Source: Sepiola atlantica (Eukaryota > Mollusca > Cephalopoda > Sepiida > Sepiolidae). From it: a DNA stretch of 64,000 nucleotides. The notes below the pieces were generated by a model. It ran no database searches. It had not been told where the DNA came from and saw nothing but the letters and a program-made list of their open reading frames with translations. Of the stretch, positions 46,494-58,127 are shown in pieces. Each line of letters opens with the position of its first letter. The first letter of the stretch is position 1. The translations under genes were made by a program, and so were the position numbers. The stretch lies in assembly GCA_963556195.1 (NCBI GenBank), contig OY744544.1:42182288-42246287 (forward strand), in the 5' to 3' direction.

Positions 46494-46536
46494 GTCTTCT
46501 GATAATGAAAGTTGTTCTTTCGAAAATTTAAGATTA
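46494..46536 (+). ncRNA. Hammerhead relic in Penelope-like element (copy 2)
   Basis: Plus-strand counterpart: TCTT (46495-46498), CTGATAA (46499-46505), hairpin 46507-46521, GAAA (46522-46525), AATT, AAGA (46530-46533). Confidence 0.5.
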
Positions 46537-46763
46537 CCCTTTGCCGATCTGTTACTTACCAAAAAATAAAAAATAAAAATTACTATTTGGTATTTAATCA
46601 ATTTTCGTGAAATTATTAATAAATCGTTTTGAGTTTCACTCTCTCCCTGCGTTTATTTCTTTTCACTTTTCCATCTCACGGCAACCACATCGCATTGCTA
46701 TAGCCTTGGACGACTAATTTACACTTACATTTACCAGCAATGCTTCAAGCAAACTACAATCTC

Positions 46764-46769
<6 letters not shown>

Positions 46770-46803
<34 letters not shown>
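46770..46803. repeat. (TA)n microsatellite
   Basis: Pure TA repeat 45 bp past the Penelope-like copy. Confidence 0.95.
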
Positions 46804-46809
<6 letters not shown>

Positions 46810-47317
46810 ACTCAGTTGAATACAAAATTGACATAATCAATATTTTGAAATCATGCTTCAAAAATTCAAAATCAACAAATATTATTGTGTACATATGTTT
46901 CAGAAATATTTAATAAATACTTCTTTAGCACAAATAAAAATCACCCTATCATTTCGTTACAGGTCCAGGTAACAATGGAATGGTTAAATGATTAAAAACA
47001 CATAAAGCAAAAATACCCATTAAAATACAGAAACAATACTTTCTTATTTTATACTTGTTTCTCTTTATATGGCTCATTGGATTAAGAGCCATAATATATT
47101 AGTTAAGTGGAACGTAAAGTCTCAATCATTGACATAAATTCACTAGCATCTTAGGGGTGTTGAATGCTTCATTTCTTTATATTTATATAATTGAGGTGAG
47201 GTATTTTGCGTTTGAGCCCATACGGCCGCCTGAAACCGCCACTTCTGCACTGATTAGGGTGTAAGCTCGAAACGACGTCATCTGTAAGTATAAAACACTC
47301 TAATATTTAATTTAAAA

Positions 47318-47320
<3 letters not shown>
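46804..47320. other. Mostly unrecognised; hammerhead-like relic at 47248-47285
   Basis: CTGATTA, GGGTGTAAGCTC, GAAACGACGTC: box 1 has one substitution, GTC cleavage triplet present, no matching stem I. Confidence 0.3.

Positions 47321-47408
<88 letters not shown>
47321..47408. repeat. (TA)n microsatellite
   Basis: Pure TA repeat. Confidence 0.95.
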
Positions 47409-47411
<3 letters not shown>

Positions 47412-47528
47412 ACATGTATTGTATTAGTTTCTGTAGATGTAAATCCGTTGAAACTCAAGTGTTTATAAAAAGTGCTCAATAACAAGTAGAGCTGTTTATA
47501 AGTATATTTTTTTATTTATACAAACATT

Positions 47529-47596
47529 ATTGGTTACATATGTGCATACATGTTTCGGTTGCACTCTTCGCAGAGAGTCAACCTCATCAGACCAAG
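47529..47596 (-). ncRNA. Hammerhead ribozyme candidate, complete type I fold
   Basis: Minus strand in order: stem I arm TTGGT (47595-47591); core CTGATGA (47590-47584); stem II of 27 nt, GGTTGACTCT pairing with AGAGTGCAACC (10 bp, one bulged G), loop CTGCGA; GAAA (47556-47553); stem III ACATGT/ATATGT with 6 bp including one wobble; cleavage expected after A47535 (triplet GTA); ACCAA (47534-47530) pairing perfectly with TTGGT. All invariant core bases and all three helices are present. A (TA)n tract lies about 120 bp away. It is probably part of a Penelope-related or retrozyme-like repeat. Family and activity unverified. Confidence 0.7.
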
Positions 47597-47841
47597 GATT
47601 CAGAGTAATGAGATGGGTTTGCAGATTTTTTCAGAATAAATCCTTGTTTGGGATTGGTTATTCTTTCTATTTCTTATGAATTGGTATCGGATTACCTATT
47701 TTACTTGTTGACCGTTCTTCAGCCTTTTTTACGACCTAACCATCCCTGTTTTTTTTGTATTGCCCTCTTAGCGATGGCTACTTTTCAACCCTATTTGAAT
47801 TCCCAAATCCTACAAACACATTTATCTTATCTATCAGTAAA

Positions 47842-47843
<2 letters not shown>

Positions 47844-47913
<70 letters not shown>
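47844..47913. repeat. (CA)n(TA)n microsatellite
   Basis: CA to 47880, TA to 47913. Confidence 0.95.
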
Positions 47914-47918
<5 letters not shown>

Positions 47919-48339
47919 CCCATGCAATAGGTTATCTCTGCGAAGGTTTGGATAGCTTTTGATTCAGGTTTTAATTCATTTAAGTCTGTCTTCTTCTCCT
48001 TGATTATATATTTAATTATTTCTATATAAAACCAACCAACGAAAGTACCTCAAAGAGGAAAAAGATAAAGAAAGAAAGAATTAAAAACCAGTGTACAATT
48101 TCCTCAGATTGACACATTACTTCTTCAACGTTTCAAACATGGCTGAAGAAAGCCGGTGACGGTTTGTATACGCTACAAGTAAATCCAACGAAGCATTATA
48201 TTTTGTTTTCTTAGACCGCACCTGGCTTGAAACCGATGCTATCATGTTGATTTGATTTGATATTCTGTAACATAATTAATGAATAAATAGTATGCTTTTA
48301 TTATTTAATGAGAACTCTGTTGGATTTCTTTCTACCAAA
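47914..48339. other. Unrecognised; hammerhead-like relic at 48150-48185
   Basis: GGCTGAAGA, AAGCCGGTGACGGTTT (6-bp hairpin), then GTAT where GAAA is needed. Relic. Confidence 0.3.
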
Positions 48340-49078
48340 CTAAAACAGATCGTGAGGAGCAGCAAGCCTCACTTCTCGATCTATTCTTGACTACACTGCC
48401 TTAGGCTTGTGTGAAGGATGCTCATAGCCCACTTTGGAACGCTGATCACCTAGTCTTAATGGTTAATATCACCCTAAACCTTCAACCCCAAGCTTAATAG
48501 CTGTGGCTCAAAACTACTAAATACTACAAACGGGCTGATTGGAAAAAATCACATCAGCGACACCAAATGGAGTAAAAGCTTTTCTCTCCTTGCTGAACAA
48601 TGCGCAAATGAGATAACTGAATGAATTGATGCAAAAATTGAAGCATATGTCTCCGCGCGGAAATTCTATAGAAAGCTTTTCTTCGGTCTGTGCAGCTTCT
48701 ATTGCGCATAGGCAGCAAGCATTCCGCTGATTCAACCACCATAAGTCTAACGCAAATGTACAAAAATTTATAGCTTTAATAAATCATGGTAAAAATGTAA
48801 TAGCTGCAGCTAAATGTTGGTATACTAAAATGACTAGCATTGAGTCGACGAAATTAGGAACTCGCAAATTCTTGGAAAATCTATAATAGTGTAGTGAATA
48901 AATGGCAATCAACAATCTCCCACTATCCAACCACCATGATATCGTCTGCGCGGCAACTAATAAGATTGAACTACTTGCCCAACGGGTGGTCTTAAAGTCC
49001 ACCTTGAACTCCACAAACCACCCCATCCCAAACTTACCACTGCAGACTGAAGCTACACTAGATGGTCTGGTTTTGTTT

Positions 49079-49745
49079 TGTTGGATTATGGCCCTATGGG
49101 AATGGACGTATCTGTTGGAAATTGTTGGTTTGACTTGCGCGAATTAACGCGGGGGCAGTCGAGTGCAAATTAGGGCCTGTTCTCACAGTCAGAGCTAACA
49201 GACGTGACAAGGTTACCGTATGACGAGACCCCAGATCAAGGGTCAGTCTGCACCTGCGAGAGGCTCTGTGACGTCACGGGCCTTACGTGGGAAACAGAGG
49301 ATCCATGACGTCACTCGTTCTCGCGAGAAGCGAGTTTGAGTTAGTCTGGGTTTTTGGAAGCAAACCGATGAGACGTGATTGTTAAAATGTAATTTACAAC
49401 AGATAAGGGAAATATTTCCCTTAAGGGAATACAAGCGAGAGAAATCCTTTCCCCTCTCTATGAATGGTTAAGAAAATAATTGTTAACTAACTACGATAAA
49501 GTAGTGATTTGCTCTCTCCCTCTCTCTCTCGACGTAGTGAATGACTCCCAGTTGAAATAACAACGCTTGTAATAAAATAAATTAAATTTAAAGAAGAGTT
49601 TGTCTTCGGAGTGCGTCATGAGGCTTTTGTTGCAGACAACGGACGACGTGGTTCGCGGCAGGAAGGAAAGGAGAAAGAATTCATCCACTAGACGACACGA
49701 CCATCCTCTACACGGCGAGGGAGAAAAATAAGGTATGCAACACCG
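49079..49745. mobile_element. LTR-like insertion in the LINE
   Basis: The LINE reading breaks after TEATLDGL and resumes about 670 bp later. The insert begins near TGTTGGATTATGG and ends near GGTATGCAACA, so the termini TGTTG...CAACA are inverted as in LTRs. It has TGACGTCAC and TCTCGCGAGA palindromes and AATAAAATAAA. No matching target duplication found, so a solo LTR is only the best guess. Confidence 0.35.
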
Positions 49746-51011
49746 GTATATCATAAAAGAAACTTGACACCTCCAAAGCAAGCGGGCCTGATCTTATCCT
49801 TGCTATAGTCTTAAAGAAATGCTCTGCTGAACTGGCCCCTTGTCCTCTCTAAACAAATGCTTTGCCGAATCTTGCTTTGATAGTAGCTGAAAAAAATGCC
49901 GGTTTGGTACCAGTGTTCAAGAATTCTGATGAATGAACTGACCCGCATAATTATCACCCTATCAGTTTCCACCCACTCTACGTTAAAGTCTTGGAATAAT
50001 TAATCAATTTAGTGGATATCCTAACGGTAATTTCGGAACACTGGACAAAACTGGTGAAGCTCTGACTATAGCATTTGATATATCAAAAGCCTTTGACAAG
50101 GTCTGGACCATGGCCTTCTCACGAAAATTAATTCATACAGTATTACTGGATGAATATTTAATATAATTATATCCTTCTTAGCCAAAAGAAAGATTCAGGT
50201 TTTCTTCGATAACCATACATCTAAACAACATGACATTAATGCAGTGTGCCTCAAGGGTCGATCCTTGGACCGTTATTATTACTGATTTTTATAAACGCAA
50301 TTGTGTCCGAGATGGGTATATTTGCTGACAACACCACGGTCTATTCTCAGCATGTAAGAAAATACGTACACACACATATCCAAGACAATGGCTGAATCCA
50401 TAGAAAATGTCTGTAGTGGAATGAGGACATAAATAGATGGTAACATTTAATACTATTGAGACGAAGCTTCTTTTCTTTAATAATTATAGAAAACATTTTC
50501 AACCACGGATTGCCATGGCTAATAACACTCTAGATGAGAGTCCATCATTACAACTCCTCGGTCTGACATTCACAGGTAACATGAATTGGAACAAATACAT
50601 AGAAGATATTGCCAAGGCTGCTGCAAGGAATGTGGGCTCCCTTTACCAAGCTAGAAAACTTCTCACACCTGTCAATATCATATATCTCTACAAAGCCACT
50701 ATTCGCCCATGCATGAAGTATTGTTGTTACATCTGGGCTGGTGCACCAACCATTACGCTTTTCCTTCTTAGACGGGGTCAAAAATAGAGTATCTACTCTA
50801 ATAGGTCCCACACTATCTACCAAGCTCCAGTTTCTGTTCTATCGCCGCAATAGTGCATCCCTGTGCTTGTTTTACAAATACTTTAATTGAATGTGCTCCG
50901 ATGAACTTGCTGCACTGGAGCTTCCTCAACGTAAATACCCTCAACCGCCCTGTCAGTCAGCAAAACCCCACCCTTCACTGTAGAGGTACCCAGATGCCAA
51001 GGGTGATTTTT

Positions 51012-51348
51012 GGCTTTTTGGCTAAAATCAAAGTGTAGTATCTGTTCCGATGGATACTACACCCCATAGACTGGTATTGTCTTGGCCTTCGGTGCTTGAT
51101 TTACGCCAGTCTATGGGTCTATCCTGTGCAGTTCTAGGAGGTTCACCCCCCAGGCTTCGCCTCCCCTCTTTGGGGAGGAGTAAGTTTATTGCTTACTGTC
51201 TGAGGCGCCCCTACCGGGGAATGCCGATGGGGCTGCCCAGGCAATTTTTTAACCCCACTTTCCCAACCCGACCTTGGGTCACATCTTACTTGTGGGAGTA
51301 AGATAAAAACTGGCCTTGTGCCTAACTCCTGGAGAGGAGTAAATCAAT
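51012..51348 (+). mobile_element. U2 snRNA-headed SINE, copy B
   Basis: Begins GGCTTTTTGGCTAAAATC and follows copy A (34072-34409) base for base with few substitutions, ending AAATCAAT. It splits the LINE coding sequence. No clean target duplication seen. The 83-codon frame inside (51050-51301) is not conserved as protein. Confidence 0.75.
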
Positions 51349-51585
51349 ACTCTAATAGCTTCTACTCTCGAACTGCTAGCCTTTGGAATTGTCTCCCTAC
51401 CCTCTGTTTCTCTTACCGTAGCAACATGCAGAAGTTTAAAGGCAATGTAAACAAACATGTCGCTACACAACTCCACACTTAGGATGCCCCTTTAAGTATG
51501 ATCTCTAATTCAGAGTAGGCCTTACGTCTCAGTGGCAATTGGTAATTGCCTTGTCTTGGGTGAATGAAAGTAACAAGAAAATAAG

Positions 51586-51586
<1 letters not shown>

Positions 51587-51662
<76 letters not shown>

Positions 51663-51966
51663 TCATGATAATAGAATTAACGATAGGTGAAGTATCGTAA
51701 AGTGATCTATCTCGATAAAGTAAAGCTCAATACGTTGAGTAGAGCAATCAATTTTTAAAAAGAAAGATGAAGATGAAAAATTGTATAAAATTACATAAAA
51801 TTACATGAAGTTACATAAAATTGATACAAATTTTATTACATCGAAAGTTTAGATGCAGAGAGTTACATAAACTCCTTGCACTCTGAACTTTCGATGTTAT
51901 AAAATTTGTATTAATTTTATGTAACTTTATGTAATTTTATCCAATTTTTTATCTTCAACTTTCTTT

Positions 51967-52024
<58 letters not shown>
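51587..52024. repeat. Inverted repeat flanked by (TA)n tracts
   Basis: (TA)n 51587-51661 and 51969-52024. Between them 51765-51860 (AAGATGAAAAATTGTATAAAA...CATCGAAAGTTTAGA) is complementary to 51885-51966, giving arms of about 85-95 bp with indels and a short loop. Confidence 0.85.
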
Positions 52025-52026
<2 letters not shown>

Positions 52027-52072
52027 GAAATGAAAAAGGAAAAACCAAAAAGGGATGTTTTTTTATATATAT

Positions 52073-52116
52073 TCATCAACGTTTCGTCTTTATTTGTAAG
52101 ACTTCTTCAGGATGAT
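52073..52116 (-). ncRNA. Hammerhead ribozyme candidate (palindromic stem III ACGT)
   Basis: Minus strand: TCATC, CTGAAGA (52110-52104), one extra A, stem II GTCTT...AAGAC, GAAA (52085-52082), CGTT with cleavage expected after T52078, GATGA pairing perfectly with TCATC. The extra A beside the core and a zero-loop ACGT stem III weaken it. Same family as the relic at 24.48 kb, which shares flanking GAAAAAGGAAAAAC. Confidence 0.4.
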
Positions 52117-52305
52117 AATATGTAGAAAAATGTCCTGCAAGTACGTGAAAATATTAGGTTGACATGATGGGTTGATGGGAAGAAGTAGTAGCCACTGCTG
52201 GGAGCAGTAGGACCGAGGTCCGGTCTTAGTGAAGTCAGTAGCATGGAATGAAATAAATGTGGATGGTTCATTTCCCATTACGTCGGATTACCTTCATCCT
52301 TCTTT

Positions 52306-52310
<5 letters not shown>

Positions 52311-52381
<71 letters not shown>

Positions 52382-52451
52382 CTTTAATTTGCTAATTATT
52401 ACCTGATTTTGCAATAGATCTTTGTCAATGTATATCTATCCCTGCTTTTAA

Positions 52452-52527
<76 letters not shown>

Positions 52528-52530
52528 CTC
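52311..52530. repeat. (TA)n and (TC)n/(TATC)n microsatellites
   Basis: TA 52311-52377; TC 52457-52511 followed by TATC units. Confidence 0.95.
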
Positions 52531-52997
52531 TTTCTCTCAACACTGCTATGATTAATGATTTTCTGATCTTGAAATCAACTTAACAACAATTTCAATACAG
52601 ATTAAAGAGACAGGCATCAAATTAATGAACGAATAAAAATCGCATCAATTTAATCTGAAAATCGTATTTTTATAGTTGATTGCAATATTTCAATGGTTAC
52701 AGCATCGCCTACGGCTTTCTTTTTCTGCTGTTGCTTTTTTATATCAAATGTCATCAGTTATTTTTCCATTATTTTATGATTCCATTTCTAAAAGAAAATA
52801 TTAGGATGATAACAGTTTTAATATCTCAGTCACTTAAATATGATTCGGGGTAGCAAGAAAAAAATGGTGGTCATATTGTGACGTTGTATGCATGCGTCTA
52901 TATCGAGGTGGCTTCCGATCTGTTTGATTGGTTATTTTCCTGAATTATTGTGTGGTATTAAATACTTCCTTAATTACCTCCCATTTAATACACCTCT

Positions 52998-53000
<3 letters not shown>
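52531..53000. other. No feature recognised
   Basis: AT-rich sequence between microsatellites. Confidence 0.4.
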
Positions 53001-53068
<68 letters not shown>

Positions 53069-53256
53069 GTATATATATATGTATATATATATGTATATAT
53101 ATATATATGCATATATGTATATATATATGCATATATGTATATATATATATATGTATATATATATGTATATATATTTATATATATATATGTATATATATAT
53201 GTATATACATATGTATATATATATGTATATATATGCATATATATATACATATATGC

Positions 53257-53320
<64 letters not shown>

Positions 53321-53321
53321 G

Positions 53322-53353
<32 letters not shown>

Positions 53354-53373
53354 TGTGTATATATATGTATATA

Positions 53374-53448
<75 letters not shown>
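53001..53448. repeat. Long (TA)n tract with spaced TG/CA interruptions
   Basis: About 450 bp of TA repeat broken every 8-20 bp by TATG or GCAT. Long IYIY/YMYI frames on both strands are artefacts. Confidence 0.95.
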
Positions 53449-53450
<2 letters not shown>

Positions 53451-53671
53451 TTCCCAAATATGACCTACGGTTAAGATCGGATTCTAACTCTGCCTGATGA
53501 GATGTCAGTTTATAATAGCTGTTGATCGATAACATCGACATGCCAGTGTCGCAGATTTTGTACATGTCTGTGTAAATAAAAATAATCATATATAAATGCT
53601 CTATTTGATAGCACTTTTTATAAACCCGGTTGAAGTTCTTCCAATTACTTCTCTGTGGATGTTTTACCTGG

Positions 53672-53965
<294 letters not shown>

Positions 53966-54293
53966 AATATTACTGTAGCACCGATTTAAAATATTAAAAA
54001 TATATATAAAAATATAAGAAATACACAAAAGTTCTTTTTGAGCAAAGAAAATTCATATAGGATATTGAAAGCAAGCAATCTCGTGTATTGAGCATTGACT
54101 TTTCTTGATAGGATTATTTTAAAGATAATATTTTATCTCCATCATATCTATTGTATTTTACGTCGAAATCGTTTGCAGTTTTGGCGAGTTCCCGTTCACA
54201 ATTGAACAGAACATCAGATCGTTAGTCTGCCAACTTGTAAAGATGGATCAAAAAAGAAATAAACAGGAATTGTATCTGTTGTTTAATCAAACA

Positions 54294-54296
<3 letters not shown>
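53966..54296. other. No feature recognised
   Basis: AT-rich unique-looking sequence. Confidence 0.4.

Positions 54297-54364
<68 letters not shown>
54297..54364. repeat. (TA)n microsatellite
   Basis: Pure TA repeat abutting the RTE element. Confidence 0.95.
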
Positions 54365-54365
<1 letters not shown>

Positions 54366-54367
<2 letters not shown>

Positions 54368-57300
54368 GTCCCGGGTATAACCTCCAACTGCATCCGGTGG
54401 GGGGGGGGGATCCGGCTCAAATAGAGCCCGAGCTTTGAGGATTACCTCACAATTGAGCTACCCTCCAGTTACCGCTGCTTCCAGGTCCACTCTGACTTGG
54501 AGTGGTAGAACCTGTCTAGGGTCTAATCTATGGGTTTGATATGCGTTTCCATCCATGCTGCCAAGTAGGGTTTGTCTCTTCAGGCAACGGTTAGGAGAAG
54601 GGAAACTACGAAATCAAACCAAACAAGACCCCAGCAGCGAAGCTACCCAGCGTCAGCGAAATAGGGTAACGCCTGTCGGACAAGCGCCAGGTCGGATCAA
54701 GAATCCGGCAGCCCGATGCAACAAACATTGTGGAGGCTGCCTGTCTCATCATTTTTTGTCGTGGTGGAAACGATGTGGGCCAAGTGAGTGTGCGTGGCCA
54801 TTGCGCAGCCACGACAAGCCAAAACAATATACCCAGCGACTTGCATTCTGTCATTTTCTCCACCCGTCTTCATCTTTCAGCCTCATCATCATCACATTAA
54901 AAAGTCCTGTGGCAACAGTGCCGCAGGTGGCGATGGAAGCCTTAATCTCGCAACTGCACTCAGGCGGTGGGTCTAAGACGGTGGCTCTCTGGTGACTGTG
55001 CTGTTACACCCGTGACTGGAATAGCTTATTAAGGATCACCGCAGCCCACCCCACATAGAGAGGTCCCTAGAAAAGCTGTCCCGGCAAACCCGTCTTGCCA
55101 GCTTACCGCGGCTGGCGGATATCTCATCAATGCGGTCGCAAGAACAAGAACAAGAAGCGTGGAACATACGAACCCTCCAACATGTGGCGAATGCAAACTG
55201 CTCTAAACAACATACAGCCCTCGTGTACAAGGAGCTTGCCCGCTTTAACGTCGAAGTTTCAGCCCTTAGCGAGATCAGACTACCCGAAGAGGGCAACATT
55301 AAGGAAGGTGAAACGGGATATATCATATTCTGGAAATGGAAGGACCCCACGGAGCTTCACACATATAGCATCGATTTTGCAAACACACAACCTCATTCCC
55401 ACGGCCATCAGTGAGTGCATGATGACTGTCCGCATTCCCACTACACGGGACAGACACATCACCCTGATCTCTGTGATGCTCCGACTCTGACCTCATCTGA
55501 CGAGGACAAAGCTGATTTCCACACCCAGCTCGACCACACCATCCAGGCAGTGCCCGTCATTGACAAGCTCGTTGTGTTGGGTGACTTTAATGCTCGGGTA
55601 GGCAAGGACCATCGCCTGTGGGGTGGGATCATTGGCCGCTACGGTATCGGGAACTGCAACGACAATGGCTAACTCCCACTGGGTCTATGTGCATAATACA
55701 AACTCGTGGTAATCAACACCGTTTTTAAGCTACTAAAACGACAGAAAACAATGTGGAGACACCCCCGATCAAAACACTAGCACATTCTGGACTACGTCTT
55801 AACTAGAGCTAGAGACCGAGGACATGTCCGCATCACCCGATCTATGCCCGAGGCAGACGACTACTCAACGGACCACAGACTCCGAATCTCCTGACTTACT
55901 ATGACGACCCTTCGACAATCTAGAAAGGCACTGACAACGTACAACACCGACGCTTTGACTGTAGCAAGCTCCACAATCCACAGCTGGCACAAAACTTCAA
56001 GGAATCCTCTGAACGTCACCTTGTAGACCCTGTGGGTCAGGACACAGTAGAGAACCATTAGACCAGCCTCAGAGACGCCGCAGAGAAAACCATCAGCTAC
56101 AAAACTAAGAAAAGACAGGACTGGTTCGACGAGAGTGACGGTACCATCTCCTCTCTCATCGAAGCTAAACGTCAAGCACGTTTGACCCTAGAGAACCAGG
56201 CCTGAAGCGGATGAAACCCGGTAACGCCCCTGGACTTGACAACTTCCCACTGAGCTCTTCACTCACAGTGGCCCCGAGCTGAGGAACCGTCTCATGCTCC
56301 TCATATTGAAGATCTGGGAGACAGTGCATTCCGCGATTCAACCATTATAACAATTTTCAAAAAGTGCATCGGGAGAATTGTAACAACTACCGGGGAATAT
56401 CACTACTGAGCATCGCAATTAAGACCTTTGCCTGCATTCTCCTTGACCGCCTCCTCATCCTCGCAGAAGACGTCGTACCAGAGACCCAATGCGGCTTTCA
56501 ACCTTTTCGCAGGACTATAGATATGATCTTCTGTGCGTGACAATTACAAGAGAAGAGCCTCGAACAAAAGCAGCTCGTCATGTTTATCTTTCGGGACTTA
56601 AAAAAAGCCTTCGATAAAATACCCAGACTGGCCATGTGGGCAGTTCTCTCCAAGTTCGGCTGCCCACCTGATTTCGTCACCCTGGTGCGCGTCCTCCATG
56701 ATGGAATCGAAGGGGAGTATGTCATCAATTATTAATGAGATTCTCTCAGATACACCCTCAATCGACCTTCGTTTCCGCACAGATGGAGACGTTTTCAACC
56801 TCGCTCGACTTCGCGCCAGAACTAGGACAATCAGTATGCTGACGACAATGCCACTCCAGGTCAGAGTCAGGTGACCCTTAGACGTTAGCGGACACATACA
56901 ACACAGCCTACGAACATTTTGGGATGCAAGTAAATACAGACAAGACCTAAACACTCGTCTAACATCCACCTGATTTTCTGTCCCTAAACGTTAATAACAT
57001 TGTAAATGACCAACCATTAGAGGGAATGGATCAGTTTTCATACCTGGGGAGCATCTTAACATCTACTCCTACATGTAAGAAGGGTGTGGAGAACAGGATC
57101 AGGGCAGCCTATTACGCCTTTGATCGATTAAACCGCCGTGTATTAATCAACCATGCAATGACGATGGCCACTAAAATCATGGTATTCCGGCCAGTAGTTC
57201 TATCCACACTTCTATACGCGTGGGAAACGCTGACCTTATACAGAAGTGATATAAAAAAAACCTAGAGCGCTTCCAGCAACAAAAACTGGGGCAAATTTTT

Positions 57301-57833
57301 TAAATCCCTTGGGAGAGCTACACACCTAACACAGAAATTTTGCATCGAGCCTCAGTGACCAGCATTGAGGCTACTATCATCCACCATCGTCTCCGCTGGA
57401 CAGGCCACGTACATAAAATAGATCCATCCAGGCTCCCCAAGAAAATGCTGTATGGCGAGCTTTCCAACGGGACCAGACCACGAGGAACCTCGAAAAGGCG
57501 CTATAAAGACCAGCTAAAGTGCACCGTGACCCCAACTAACATAGACGCGTCCTCGTGGTAACAAACTTCCAGTGACCGGAGCACGTGGTGAAAAACAACA
57601 CGTCAAGACATCGCGGACTCTGAGGAGGAGATAAGGGGAAATGAAGAGGCAAGACGAAGGAAAATAAGAGAGTGGCATGAACAACCTCTTCCGCCCCTAC
57701 TGTTCTCTGTAAATACTGTCCACGGCTCTTCAACCATAGACTAGGCCTTCAAAGCCACATTACTCATAAGCATTAATAAATAGGATAACAGACAGACGAC
57801 AGAACCTGATACTCGGACACAAGCGGGAGCCGA

Positions 57834-57835
<2 letters not shown>
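54366..57835 (+). mobile_element. RTE-clade LINE, nearly full length but broken
   Basis: A (TA)n tract bounds each end. A GC-rich 5' region (54366-55120) precedes endonuclease, RT and a conserved C-terminus, then a short 3' UTR. Such proteins are often annotated as craniofacial development protein 2-like because of RTE ancestry. Confidence 0.8.
55127..57561 (+). pseudogene. RTE-type endonuclease/reverse transcriptase relic
   Basis: Endonuclease: WNIRTLQHVANANCSKQHTA, FNVEVSALSEIRLPEEGNIK, then after frame changes ISECMMTVRIPTTRDRHITL and LVVLGDFNARVGKDH (GDFN motif, about 55575). ILDYVLTRARDRG and STDHRL complete it near 55880. RT: NNYRGISLLSIAIKTFACIL (56385), CGFQPFRRTIDMIFCA, FIFRDLKKAFDKIPR (56585), SKFGCPPDFVTLVRVLHDGI, a gap where the GVKQGCVLAPT block should be, RFRTDGDVFNLARL, QYADDNA (catalytic ADD, 56831). 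C-terminus: DQFSYLGSILTSTPTCKKGV (57026) and RLRWTGHVHKIDPSRLPKKM (57390). At least six frame changes or stops. Confidence 0.85.

Positions 57836-57920
<85 letters not shown>
57836..57920. repeat. (TA)n microsatellite
   Basis: Pure TA repeat at the 3' end of the RTE element. Confidence 0.95.
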
Positions 57921-57923
<3 letters not shown>

Positions 57924-58005
57924 GTTAATACAACAAAAGATATAAGAGGCAACTAATATCTTTAATTAGTGAACATCCGCTCAATATACTGGATAGAGCA
58001 TTAAT

Positions 58006-58046
58006 AGCAATAGATGAAGTGAAAGAATAAAATGAGGTACGAATCA

Positions 58047-58127
<81 letters not shown>

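Larger units (their letters stand above)
45203..46727 (+). mobile_element. Penelope-like element, copy 2 (more truncated, inverted)
   Basis: Plus-strand copy beginning at the residues NLFIHYKSALPLKSK and running to the same 3' end (ACTAATTTACACTTA). It differs from copy 1 mainly in poly-T/poly-A lengths. Confidence 0.9.
48340..51570 (+). pseudogene. CR1/Jockey-like LINE, interrupted by two insertions
   Basis: Starts in the region between endonuclease and RT (QASLLDLFLTT, SPLWNADHLVLMVNI at about 48350-48470) and runs through KFIALINHGKNVIAAAKCWY and LPLQTEATLDGL at 49060. After an LTR-like insert, RT resumes at about 49750 (LDTSKASGPDLI), HNYHPISF, AFDISKAFDKVW at 50075, EMGIFADNTTVYS at 50320. 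The C-terminus follows at 50437-50787 (LLGLTFTGNMNWNKYIEDIA, YLYKATIRPCMKYCCYIW). A U2-headed SINE interrupts at 51012, and the end (ASLWNCLPTLCFSYRSNMQK) and 3' UTR finish near 51570. Many stops and shifts. Confidence 0.85.

Noticed and set aside
51050..51301. 83-codon frame inside the U2-headed SINE
   Set aside because: Not preserved as an open frame in copy A, and the sequence is explained by RNA hairpins.
52888..53589. Open frames of up to 197 codons on both strands
   Set aside because: They are (TA)n translated as IYIY/MYIY and exist in several frames at once.
54555..54995. 146-codon frame before the RTE endonuclease
   Set aside because: No recognisable domain; it lies in the GC-rich 5' region of the element and is probably UTR.
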